Below are positions 36,101 to 48,100 of a stretch of 64,000 nucleotides of DNA, in pieces. The stretch covers positions 9,801,721 to 9,865,720 of the forward strand of contig OX465107.1 of the NCBI GenBank assembly GCA_949987565.1. Direction: 5' to 3'. Positions within the stretch are counted from its first letter, which is position 1; every line of letters starts with the position of its first letter. The DNA is from Luidia sarsii (lineage: Eukaryota > Echinodermata > Asteroidea > Paxillosida > Luidiidae). A program made the position numbers and the translations under genes. The notes below the pieces were generated by a model. It did no database searches and had not been told where the DNA came from. It saw only the letters and a list, made by a program, of their open reading frames with translations.

Positions 36101-39100
36101 ATCCTTCCTGAAAAATTTTGCATTCAGCCCCAATCCTCCAAAATCCATTTTGAAGAATTTTGCATTCAGCCTCAATCCTCCAAAATCCCCCAATGATGCT
36201 TCATTTTGCTACCAGCCTCATTTCTCCAAGGTCCTCCAATAACACCCAGAGGATTCGGGAGGACATCAGGTCAAATTAAGAAATACATGTATGTCAAACC
36301 CCCATCCCATCATGTACATGTAGGTGCGGCTAATTTTAGTCCTGGCCCGATGCAGACAGTCGGTGGGTAGTGTCAGGTCCACCGGTCGGCGTCTAACCTT
36401 TTTTGGGGGTGGCATCAGGTCTTGCAGCACAGCCACACCCCAGTACCAGACAGCCCTGAGAATTCACTTTTATTTTTATACGTAAATTTCCAACATTGTG
36501 ATACTGAATTGCATAATACATGTATGTACCGGTATATCTTGTATTGGTCAAAACTAGTCTTTAGATGAACCCTTATTTCTTTTATCACAAATTTCAGATT
36601 TTTTTTGGATGTTAAAGGGCAACTAAAATGGTTTTAAGAAATCTGAAATTTTGCCAGAAATGTGTTTATGAGTTGTTTATGTATAATTATGGCCACAAAA
36701 ACTAAAAGAATTACCTCCAAACCACGAAAAATTTCTTTTTTCTTTTTGCCATTTTCAACCCTGTGTGCAAAACGAGTTTCGATGTAACCCAATCTACATG
36801 TACATGTGTAAATGCATAATTCATAATGCATGAGCAGCGTGTGACGTGTATATTAGGAGTCTTGCAGCGTACTCGATGTCACCATGCACAAAACGAACCC
36901 AATTTCTCCGCGTTTTTTTTTTCATCTTTTGGAAACGCAAAGAATCTCATCTGTCTATTCAGCGTTGAAGCGCGTGTTTACCCACTAACATGACAATATC
37001 AGTTCTGGGTCAACCTTTCAAAGTGCTGCACCATTGGCAGGCACAGATAGTACACATTTTTGGGTGGCTTTGTTTTAGATCTACATTGTACTTGTACAGG
37101 TGTACATGTACATGTACAGGGTATACACTACATGTAGTTCTTTCATTTGCTTTACTGCATTAGGTCATGTTGTTCAGTGGTACTGTATAGTGGCCTGGTC
37201 TAAATGTCCAATGCCTACATGTACCTTATGTACAGTGTATGTACTACATGTACCGGTACTACCAAAAATCCCCTTTTTAAAATATTTCCAAAAAGGACTT
37301 GAGCTTAAATCAATAGATGTACATGTACATGTTGCTCTTTTGTGTATTCAGCAAATATGCAATTCCACAGCTGCAGCAGCTCACATTGATTTTTAGATCA
37401 TGATGTACGTATTTACAAATCATTTTCTCAATAAAAAAGGTAGATCATGCAAACACAGGTAATTTGAAACAAAATGCATACATTGGATGTACAATACACG
37501 TTGTATGTGCATGTAGTGTACATGTACATACCGGTAAATGTGTGTTCACTTGTTTACATGTAGTTTGAAGAATTCAACAATGCCACAGCAAGCAAGTAGG
37601 AAAATACTGTAACCTTAAGGTCTAGTCAGTTTCCTTTTGTTAAAATGGAAAACTTCTATAATTATGCCCATATGACCTAGTATCAACTTTGGTAAAGTTT
37701 GTATTGAAACTAGAGTGACCATTTGCCTACTTCACAACCAAAATTATTAATTTGCCATGTGCATGTAGGCCATGTGTTTCCATGATGGGACACACTGTCA
37801 CACACACGTGTGAAAAAAGGCGTTTCATTAATCTAAGTTACAATTTAAAATTTCAAGCAAGGTCCCGGTTTTCATGGAAATGTTTGCAGTCCACATACTT
37901 CCAGTAGAATGAGTAGGAGCTACTCTATACTGTCAGCTTCTATGACCTTCAAAAGGTTTATGTGGAGTAATCATAAAACAAAGTTGTGCTTAATTTCATT
38001 AGGGGGCCTATACTTTTGTTCATGTATACTGGTAATGAAAAAGAGTTGGTTGTGAGATACCATTTAGCGCTGAGCCCTTTTAGTGTAATGTAACCAATGA
38101 TGCCCTAAACACTTTTTATTCTTTTAATTTGCAATTAGCTTACTTGTGTTCGAGAGGTTGTACCTCACTGCAAGAAGGAGGACATAGTGCTTATACTTCA
38201 GCACTTTGATGGTGATGTTCAAAAAACAATTCAAGCATTTATGGAAGGTAAGAAACATTAAAGTTATGAATACCAAATCTGTGGAACTATAAAATTCTTT
38301 GGTGCATACATGTACAATGCACATGTACAGTACATACACTGTACATGTACTGTACATGTACAGTATGAGTATGCATACTGAACATGCATCTGCATCTGCT
38401 GATAAAACATTATTAAAATACCAATAGCATGTACTGTGCTTACACGTTGTATGTTAAGTGGACAGTTTTCTGTTTACAAATTTACATGTATGTATGTACA
38501 TGTATGTAAACTAAAAAGTCTGGGGACAGGTAAGTCATCTCTTTTGAGATGGAGTTTGTCACTGAAAAGAGCCGGTAACTCAAAATTTTGGGCAGTGTGT
38601 ACTGTGTACACAATGTAACTACATGTACTCTGCCCGTCAACATGAGATGTACAGTACAGTACCCTACCAGTCAAAAATAAGTAGACTCCACACGAAAGTC
38701 CTTTCGCAAAAATAATTTCACAAAGCATGCGCGATTTCGAAATTTTGGTCGGACACCCCTAATTTGCGCGTTTCGAAAATAGGTTTTAGTCTGCCACCAA
38801 CACGCCGTCTCACTGAACATGGACTGTACCAATCAGGTATGGCCGGGGTGCTAGTCAGCCGTGGCAAAACTTTCTCGTCAAAAATGTGAGAATAACTTGA
38901 AAAACGATCACGTATGTAGGCCTACCTGAAAAAAGGAATTAAGTTTGAGACATTTGTGTGCTGTATTGTGAAGTAATAGCTCGTTTTGCTGTCTAGCTTT
39001 CTCCTTTCGGGCATGGTTACAAATTTGAAAAGGCACCCGTGAATGCGCGAACTTTTGACAGCTCTATCTATGACTCTACTTTCGCACGCAACCCAACCAC

Positions 39101-42100
39101 GTGTTGTTGCGCAATCTATATGTAACCCGTGGTTCGTCACCAATTTGCAGGAACCGATTTTGAGTGTCGACCCCTTTTGGAACAGAAACACAGTGAGCAG
39201 ACCGAGATTGTGTACATTTGCGAGAATACAGCTGTTTTAATCAAACACCCCAAAATGCATCAGATTTTATAAAATTAGATATTAGCTGTTGTCATGGCCG
39301 AGTGTCCGGAGTGGTCCAACCAGTGAAAGGACCCACGGTGGTGGTCCGACGTGCCGACTCCCGACTCTTGAGCAGTGTCCAGCAGGTGGTGATCTGGCGT
39401 GCCGACTCCCGACACTTGAGCAGTGTCCAGCAGGTGGTGATCTGGCGTGCCGACTCCCGACACTTGAGCAGTGTCCAGCAGGTGGTGATCTGGCGTGCCG
39501 ACTCCCGACACTTGAGCAGTGTCCAGCAGGTGGTGATCTGGCGTGCCGACTCCCGACACTTGAGCAGTGTCCAGCAGGATCGTGGCCCGGCGTGCCGACT
39601 CCCGACACTTGAGCAGTGTCCAGCAGGATCGTGGCCCGGCGTGCCGACTCCTGACACTTGAGCAGTTCGGGGAAGCTGTTCGACGGGGTCGCGGTTCCCA
39701 AAACCACGAGCGTGGAGCTAGCCGAGACGTACCTGGCCAACGTATCGCCTTGGGGTCCCACGAATCTCTGCGCTGATCGGTCTGTCGGTGGATCCGCCTG
39801 AAGTGCCCGTCGCTCCTTGGGAGGCTTGACGGCCGATGGCCACAGCAGTTTCTTGGGGTTCCCGCACCAGATTATCGAAGTAAAATTTGTCAAAACCCAG
39901 GACCAGAGGCTAAAACAGTGAGCCAACACTTGTGCATGAGAGTAGAGAACAGTAGAGTAGAGAGTAGAAAACAGCGGTGGAGGGAAATGGCTTCTCCGGT
40001 GTATGGCACGGCGGCATGAGCAAGAATGCCAGCCTTCGCCGGATTCTGGGGCAAGCTAGGGCCCAGAACATGAGTTGGTCACATGATCAGCTCAAGCTGT
40101 CATTGGCCAACTTTAAGGTAACACACGCGGAAAGACATCCGATTGGTCAAGCGTGTAGCTTGGGGAATGACCAACTCCACAGAGGCTCGTGGTTTCCCAG
40201 CTCAGGAGAGGTGTGACCCACAGGAGGGGTTTATGGCACCTGCATCCTGCTTAGCCACAGAGCACACAAAGAAACCTCAGGCTCTTTAGAAGGGGATAGT
40301 AAAGTGTAAAAGGAAGTAGGGAAAGATCAAAGAGCTTAATGAGGGCAGCTCTTCAAAGAGGGAAAGATGGAAACATGGAGTGAGAGAGAAAGGAAAGAAA
40401 GAAACTACCAAAGCCATACAAATACAAATCTATAACCCATACCAGTCCACTGGGTCGGGGTTACATATATGCAACGCAAGTTGCTCCCAACTACATGTAC
40501 ATGTACCATTGGTACCCGTTGTTTGGTACTGCCAACGATGTCAAGATTCCCTGGTACCCACAGAAGAAAAGTTCGTTGACACCCACACAGTACGTACTGT
40601 TGTGCACAGAATGTTTCACAGCAGTGTGGATTATATCTCATGCGCGCTGTGCTAATGGCAGCTTGGCGGCCGGTAGTCCAATCTGCCCAAGTAGTCCGTC
40701 GGCCAAAAGGGCACGGCGGCACGGCAATTCGTTGTCGTGAAAATCCTCCAAATTTAAGGGCACTGCAACAATTACATACTGGTACATGTAGGTGGTGCTT
40801 TACAATGTTTCGTCAATATTTTATTTAGGGGAGTTGCTTCGTGTATGCTTCGCAAAACGCGCAAATTAGGGGGGTCCGACTAAAATGTCTAAATCTCGCA
40901 TGCTTCGTGAAAAAAGATTCGCAAAAGGACTTTCGTGTGGAATCTACTTATTTTTTACTGGTACGGTACGTGTATATGTACAAGTACATACTACATTATG
41001 TACATGTGTACAATAATGTCATCTTGTATTTCCTATAAATGGCTGTCCTAGATCCATTTGTTTTGGTTGTATAAATGAAGGCTTTATTCATGCACATACT
41101 TGTATGTACATGTACATGTATACCAATATCATAGAAAAGTTTATCAGTAATACAGTATCTCGTCTATATGCTAAACGTATACCGGTACTTGATGCTACAA
41201 GTACAACTGTACATGTACAGTGTAGGTCATTGTAATTTCAATACAGAGCCCCTGACTCCTGCTTTGTAAATTGTAGTGGAGATGTCTTAACCACTTGACC
41301 ATTGAGCTGGTCGAGGTTACTTGTCTTGTAGGGATTCAAATTTGGATGTTAGCTGCAGCCAATCATACATGATTTTTGTTTTTGTAAGAAGGTAATTCAT
41401 TGAGGGATTGTCCTACCCAATTTCCATGTACATACACATGTACACACAGGTGTATATTCTTCAGTTTTCCCTGTAGGCCTATTTTTTAATCTAAGGTGGC
41501 CAAACCTCACAGCTTTTATTGGCCACTCGGCCACCCCAGGTATTTGTCTTAAAAGCTGTCCACCTCAGTGGTCAAAATAATGTCTGAACAATTAATGCAA
41601 AAATAAATTAGTTCTTTCCTGTTTCCAAAGAAATTTGCATTACAGTGCTTAACACATCCCATATCTCATTAGTGATATCAGAAGTCTGGTAACATCGCTG
41701 TAACAATACAGTGAATACACCAACTTCATTTATTTATCATTTGAACAGCCACCACCTCAGACCCTCTAAATTTTGGGGGAAATCCTGGTACACTCAGAGC
41801 TTTGCTCGATTGCCAACTTGAGAAAACGCACAGACAACTAAGGTACATGTAGCATTCAAAATTGAGACTCCTGCCTTTAGTGCAGACGTTTAAGTCATTT
41901 CCTTATGTTGCTGTATCCCCTCGTGGTGATCCTCCTTGCTGACCTGTCTACGTGTGTATGTAAGTCTGTCCGTACGTTGGTATGTAAGTCTATGTATGTA
42001 AGTGTTTGTCTCTTGTTTTTTGCTTTTACTAACATGAATAACCCCACCTGTTTCTTTTAACTGCAAGAAAAGGCTCTTCGGTACACTTTTCATCAAGACA

Positions 42101-45100
42101 ACTATGTACAACTTCTTCTCAGTCTCTCGCCTGATCCCTACTGGCTTACAGATATCTCACACCCCCCAAATTGGAAAACTCTCCCTCAACCTACAGAAAA
42201 CATGGAATCAAATTCTATAGGGCTTCCATTCAACTCATTAAGGTCCTCTCTGAGCAATGTGAAATCATTCTTCAGGCTGTCCACCAGGACATTGCTAATC
42301 TGGACTCCAAACTCCGCTCCAGCTGTTCTGAAAGCCAGTACAAGGATCTCAGTGATGAGATTGAGAAAGGTCTCTCTAACCTCAATTCTGTTCTCACCGA
42401 CAGGAGAAACAAGAAGATTGGTGGCCTTGTTGCCAAACAACGCAGACACAACCGTTTCAGACGCAGTCCCCAGTCTACACCATTACCCCTCACTAAAACT
42501 GTTGTCTTGAAACCTTTCCTCTTCTTCTCTAACTGACGTACAGCATACGTTACTTTCCAAGGGTTTGAACTTTTGTCCAACTCCCCCCAAAGTTGACCAA
42601 GTAATGCTAAGTCAAGATCTCACTGAGTATTACCGCAGACTTCATCTGACTGAGTTCTTCTTCGTAAAGAAGAACCCAAGTAAAAAGCACCTGGTCCCCC
42701 CAAGAACCGTGTTCCAGCCCTTCAAACGTGTGTGCAAGCAGTCAGTTCTCAAGTTTCCAACTCCTCTCATCTTACCCGTAAGCCCCACGACAATCTCCCT
42801 AGGGAAGAACGTCTTGCTCTCAACACTCTATGTTCCAGCAGATGAAGGGTCAGCCGTAGTAATCATGGATCGCCAACAATTATTGATGAAGCCAATCGCC
42901 AACTTAACAATCCCCAGCACTATAAATGTCTAGACTCTAACCCCACTGGCAAATTTTCAGAGCAATTTCAGGAAGTTTTGGATGACATGCGATCACGTGA
43001 TCAATTGAGTAAAAAAGCTCACAGATTTCTATCACCGATCAATTGTAGAACTGCCAGATTCTACCTTCTCCCGAAAATTCACAAGACCAACAACCCAGGC
43101 AGACCCATCATCTCTGGCAATGGTTCACCTACAGAACACATATCTCTTTTCATTGACTCTTTTCTCAGACTCTTGGTTCCCCAAATCCCCTCATACGTCC
43201 ATGACACTCCCGACTTTCTGCGAAAGTTGGAAAGTGTCAAGGATCAAATTCTGACCAATGCCATAATTGGTGCTATTGACGTTTCCTCTCTATACACTAA
43301 CATCCCCCTGGAAGAAGGCATTCAAGCTTGCTCCTCAGCCCTGGCCAAGGCAAACAGTCTTCTCCACCCATCTCTGACATAACCACCCTCATGAGCCTAG
43401 TGCTGGCCAAGAACAATTTCTCCTTTCTTGGCAAGCACTATCTTCAAGTGCATGGCACTGCCATGGGCACGCGCATGGCTCCTTCCTTTGCTTGCCTCTT
43501 CATGGGTGACCTTGAGGAACGCATGCTCAGTGAGGCTCCATGCCGTCCCTGGATTTGGTGGAGATATATAGATGACATTTTCTTCATTTTGACTTGGGAT
43601 GGTAGCAGCTTGAATGCTTTCTTTGACCACATCAATTCCTTCCACAGGACTATGAAATTCACATGGGAGCAGTCTTTTCAGCAGACCCACTTTCTTGATG
43701 TCACCGTCCGAAAAGACCTCAATACACTTACTACTGACTTGTATTCTAAGCCCACCGACACTCATCAATATCTCCATGCCTCCAGTTGTCACCCCAGACA
43801 CTGTAAGACTGGTATAGCTTACAGCCAGGCCCTCAGATTGAGGCGCATATGTTCCAATGAGTCTGACTTTCGCCGTCATACACGTGTATTGGTCAATAAC
43901 TTGGTTGCTAGAGGCTATAGTTCTTGCCAAGTGAAGAACTCTTTTGCTAAAGTCTATTCCATTCCCAAAAGTTCAGCACTCAAACAAAAGCCACCAGCTC
44001 CCAAGGACAATCCCAAGGTTCCCTTAGTTACTTCCTACCACCCTTCTCTTCCTCCTCTCAGGAAGATAACTAATGAAAACCGTCATATTCTCCACACTTC
44101 CGATCGTCTGGCTGATGCCATTCCAAATTCGCCTGTTTTGGCTTTCAGGCGCCCCCGTAACCTGCGTGACTTAATTGTCCGAGCAGAGGTTCCCCCTTTG
44201 GACACTTCACTAAATTTGGTACATTTAAGTGTACCTCGAAATGCATCGTTTGCAAGACACATGTCAAGGAAATAGACTCTTTCAATAGACATTCTTCTGG
44301 AACTACTCACACGACTTACACTGTATGGCTCTATCACGTGCACTACCTCAAACATCATGTTCAGTATGTTGGCGAGACCAAAAACACCCTCAAAAAACGT
44401 ATCTATGGCCATAGGTCTACAATCAAAACTGGTAAAATGGACACCCCTGTTGGGTATCACTTCAATCTCCCTGTTCATTCGATATCAGATATGAGTGTAC
44501 TGGGCATAGAATCCCTTGGTCACCGTGATAATGCTGTCCATCTAAACCGTGAGAAAATGTGGATGAACCGTCTTCGGACTATTCAACCACATGGTCTCAA
44601 CATCCAGGAGGGTAATTACTAACACCATGCAGCTTTCTGATAATCCTTCTATTTTGTTCACTCCACACTTCTCTCTTTGATCTTTTCCCCTCTTCTCACT
44701 AATTCCTACCCTACTCCTTGCCCTTCCCTTTGATCTCTCCCTACCAGCTTTACTCTTTGTCCTTTGTTTCTCATCTGTGTCCTATTCACTCTCTTCCCCC
44801 TTCCTTCATGTACATGTATCTGTTTTGTCCTTGTCACTCTGCATTTGAGAAAGGTCCTGCTTGGATTGAAACGTAAAGGCCCACTAAATTTTAAGATTTA
44901 CGTTTTATAAACATTTAACCATTTAACCTCTGGAAGTCATGCAATAAATTCATGTAGATCATAGTTTACTATGCTTTTTGCATTGTGAGAATGTAGTTCA
45001 ATTGATTCAATTTGATTACATGTAAATGTACATGTACATGTACATGTTCAATCGTAGATATTCTATTAAATCAATTAACATGCAACCAGCTTACATGTAG

Positions 45101-48100
45101 AAGTGACAAAGACATCTGCTGTCTGCTCTGTGAAACAAAAGCCACAGGTTCAAATCCCACCAGAGTTGCCTTTGGTTTTTTCCAAGTACATATACGGCAG
45201 GCAATCAAGCGCAATACTGTACATGTCACACATGTCAAATCCTCATTGAATTACTGTACTTTTAAATGTTTTATGATGGAATCATGATAAGCCAATAGAA
45301 GATTTGAAAAACAAATTGCCCCAATTTGGACATTCATACAGTCTGCATGCACCAATATACAGCCCAGTTAAAGGGTACCTGAAATGTTATAAATGTTAAA
45401 AATGTTATATTGAGAGAACTATTGTTAGACTAAATAAAGGCTAAACCAGTTCACAAATTCAACACTTTTAATGTCTACCCCTTAAATAGCGACCGTAAAA
45501 GGAAAACAAAATCCTTAGCCTGCCAGGCGCACCAAAAAACTTCTTTTGCGCGCGGCCAAAGAGAAGGTGATGACGTCATCGGCAGTGCAATGTTGCATGA
45601 TTGATTGCACACACACGTATGGTATACACGTACGCGCGTCCACAAGAAAAACATGGCAGAGCGAGTAAGTTATTTAGCCACGTGAAAAGGCGTAGTGTGT
45701 CAATATTATCATGGCGAGCACTTTCATGACAACCCAAAACGGGTACAAAAGGTCGTCTAAAGCCAAGGTGCAAAGGTCGTGCACACAGCGCTCTGTTTTA
45801 TGCCGGTGACTTCATGGGTTGAAAAGTGGGGGGCAGTTTTCTGTCGAGAATCTTGCTGCTTTCTCAAAAATATGATTACTATATTTAAAAATCAAACTGA
45901 CACATGGAAGTTTATACCCTCTCTGATCGATTAGACATCATATCCCTTTTTATTTCAGGTACCCTTTAAAGTTTCTTTATGCATGTTTATCCACTGTAAA
46001 GTGGGTTGAGTTTTAGCCGGGTGATGATTGAACAAGAGATCAATTGGAATATTGAATATTCTCATTGAGTGCGTAAGGGATAAAGAATCGAAGAAAATAA
46101 AAGTGATTATTGCAATTATCCTTTCCCTGCTTATGTTAGAAGAGGACATGTCAGCCTCATATTCCCTTTTCCAGTATGTACACGAGTGTATACCACGGAT
46201 ATAATGATTTTATGCTCTGTCTTTTCCTTGTGTGAAGGCACAGCAGAGGACATCCTGAAGGAATGGAATATACCCAACAAACGCAAGGTACAGGTACATG
46301 TAGTTTGTCATACATACATGTAGTATGCATTGTAAAACTATTACTAGACCTTTGAATTGAATTTCGAGGGCATTAGATACATATGTTCCCCTTTGGTCCT
46401 GGGTATGACATGAAACTGCATCTGGTGGTAAGGCTCCAGTTTGGGAGATCAGGAGTTGTGGGGAATGTGGAGTTACCCCTTAGTTACCATTACTCCCAGG
46501 TCTGCTCTGGCCCAGAGCAGTCTTCTTTGGCATCTTCGATCACATGTGATCATCGATCTGTGCCTGATCGGGAACACTGTCTGGTGTGGCTATGTAAGCC
46601 AATGCAGGAGTGGCAGACCCTATTGCAGTGGTTGCACTGGAACAGAGTGGGTACAGTCCAATGACTTTGGCTGTTCTTGCGCTTGGACCTCTTCTCATCT
46701 GAAGCCAGGCATACAGTTGTATGTTCTCCTCCCCCGCCACAGACCATGTGACAAGCTGACAGCTCTTGTCTTCACTGTGGAAGGTCCCCAGCAGTACTTC
46801 CCACCCCTTCACATTGATGCCACAGCGTTTAGATCTCTCTTGCAGACATCTTTGTAACAAAGCCGCAGGCGACCCTGCGCTCTGTTCCCTCGTGCAAGCC
46901 CAAAGAGCAAATTTTTGGGCATCTTGCCGTCATGCATCCTGCGGATGTGACCAAGCCACCAAAGACGACGTTGACGGAGAAGAGTGTACATGTATATGCT
47001 GGGGATGCCAGCGCGCTCAAGGACCTCTGCGGTCCGACCACTTTATCCCAAGGATCCGCCTCATACTCCGCGACGTGAATACATTGTTCAGGACTCACTG
47101 TCCTACTGGAGGGTGCTCAGGACTGCCATCTTGGTGTTTGTGGTCAGCTTTCTGTTTTCTCAGACACGTTTGGTGAGCCTGACGAGGAATGAGGTGGCCC
47201 GGCCAATCCGCCTACTCAGGTCAGTGCCCATGTCAAGGCCGGCAGTCACCGCAGAGCCGAGGTAGGTGAACTCTCTGACTACGTCCAGCTAGTAGTTGTT
47301 AATGGTGATGGCCCTCCGTGTCCTGGCTGATGTTGGTTTTCTTCAGGCTGATGGTGAGTCTGAATTCCTCACATGCCCGGGAGAAGCGGTCCTTGAGCCT
47401 CTGGAGCCGATTTCAAGAACAGTTGCGTAAGTTACGCAACGTAAAAATGTTGCGTAAGTCTGGCACCACCATGGCTCTTTTGTGCACTATTTAGAAAAGG
47501 CAGAAAAATGTTGCGTAAGTTACGCAACAAAATGTTGCGTATGCAACATTTGATGTTTTGTGAAATCGGCTGCTGAAAGTGTTCTTCCTCATGGGCGACG
47601 ACGACAGCATCAACTGCGAACAGCATGTCTCTGATGAGGACTTCGTGGATCTTGCTCTTGGCTCTCAGCCTCGCCATGTTGTACATCCCAAACAGCACTA
47701 CTATACGTGGATTTCAGGAGTTCTTCCTGACTTGATGATGACATTCCCCTTTCACTCGGTGTCAATGGCAAAGTGTGAAAGTCAGTAGATGCATTGACCT
47801 CCATCTAGTTCTCCGTTATCTTGGTGATTTTGGAAACCTGTTACCGATTTTTGTATGCTTGTGGAGACATTGCTTTGTTATTATGCAGTATACAACGGAG
47901 TGAGAAACGATGTTTTAAAAATGCTCCCATTTCAAGCACATTCACTTTCCTGGGTAGAAATTTATTTCCAAATATCAGTTTCGTGAAAACCTTGTTGGGA
48001 CCTACTTTACAATTTCCCTGTGGAGACCTATTCAACCTATTGTCTTAGGTCTCCACAAGGCATTACATTTAATGTAGATTCGCACCCCAATGTCCTGATT

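Larger units (their letters stand above)
41871..44898 (+). mobile_element. Penelope-like element A, nearly complete but inactive
   Basis: The most complete member of the main PLE family here: leader (41871-42060), N-terminal region, reverse transcriptase, linker, GIY-YIG nuclease, and a pyrimidine-rich 3' UTR ending in a hairpin and AAATTTTAA. The 5' edge is set by comparison with antisense fragment B (53690-54850), the 3' end by fragment C and the stub at 26746. At least four frameshifts split the coding region. PLEs transpose by target-primed reverse transcription using the GIY-YIG nuclease. Inserted sense in intron 3. Confidence 0.88.

Noticed and set aside
36612..37030. A fourth piggyBac-like MITE starting TTAA AGGGCAACTAAAATGG
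   Set aside because: No matching inverted right end with TTAA could be found within ~1 kb.
39218..39929. Frames of 100-215 codons over the 48-bp repeat
   Set aside because: Open on both strands through a tandem repeat of length divisible by 3; no conserved motif outside the repeat.
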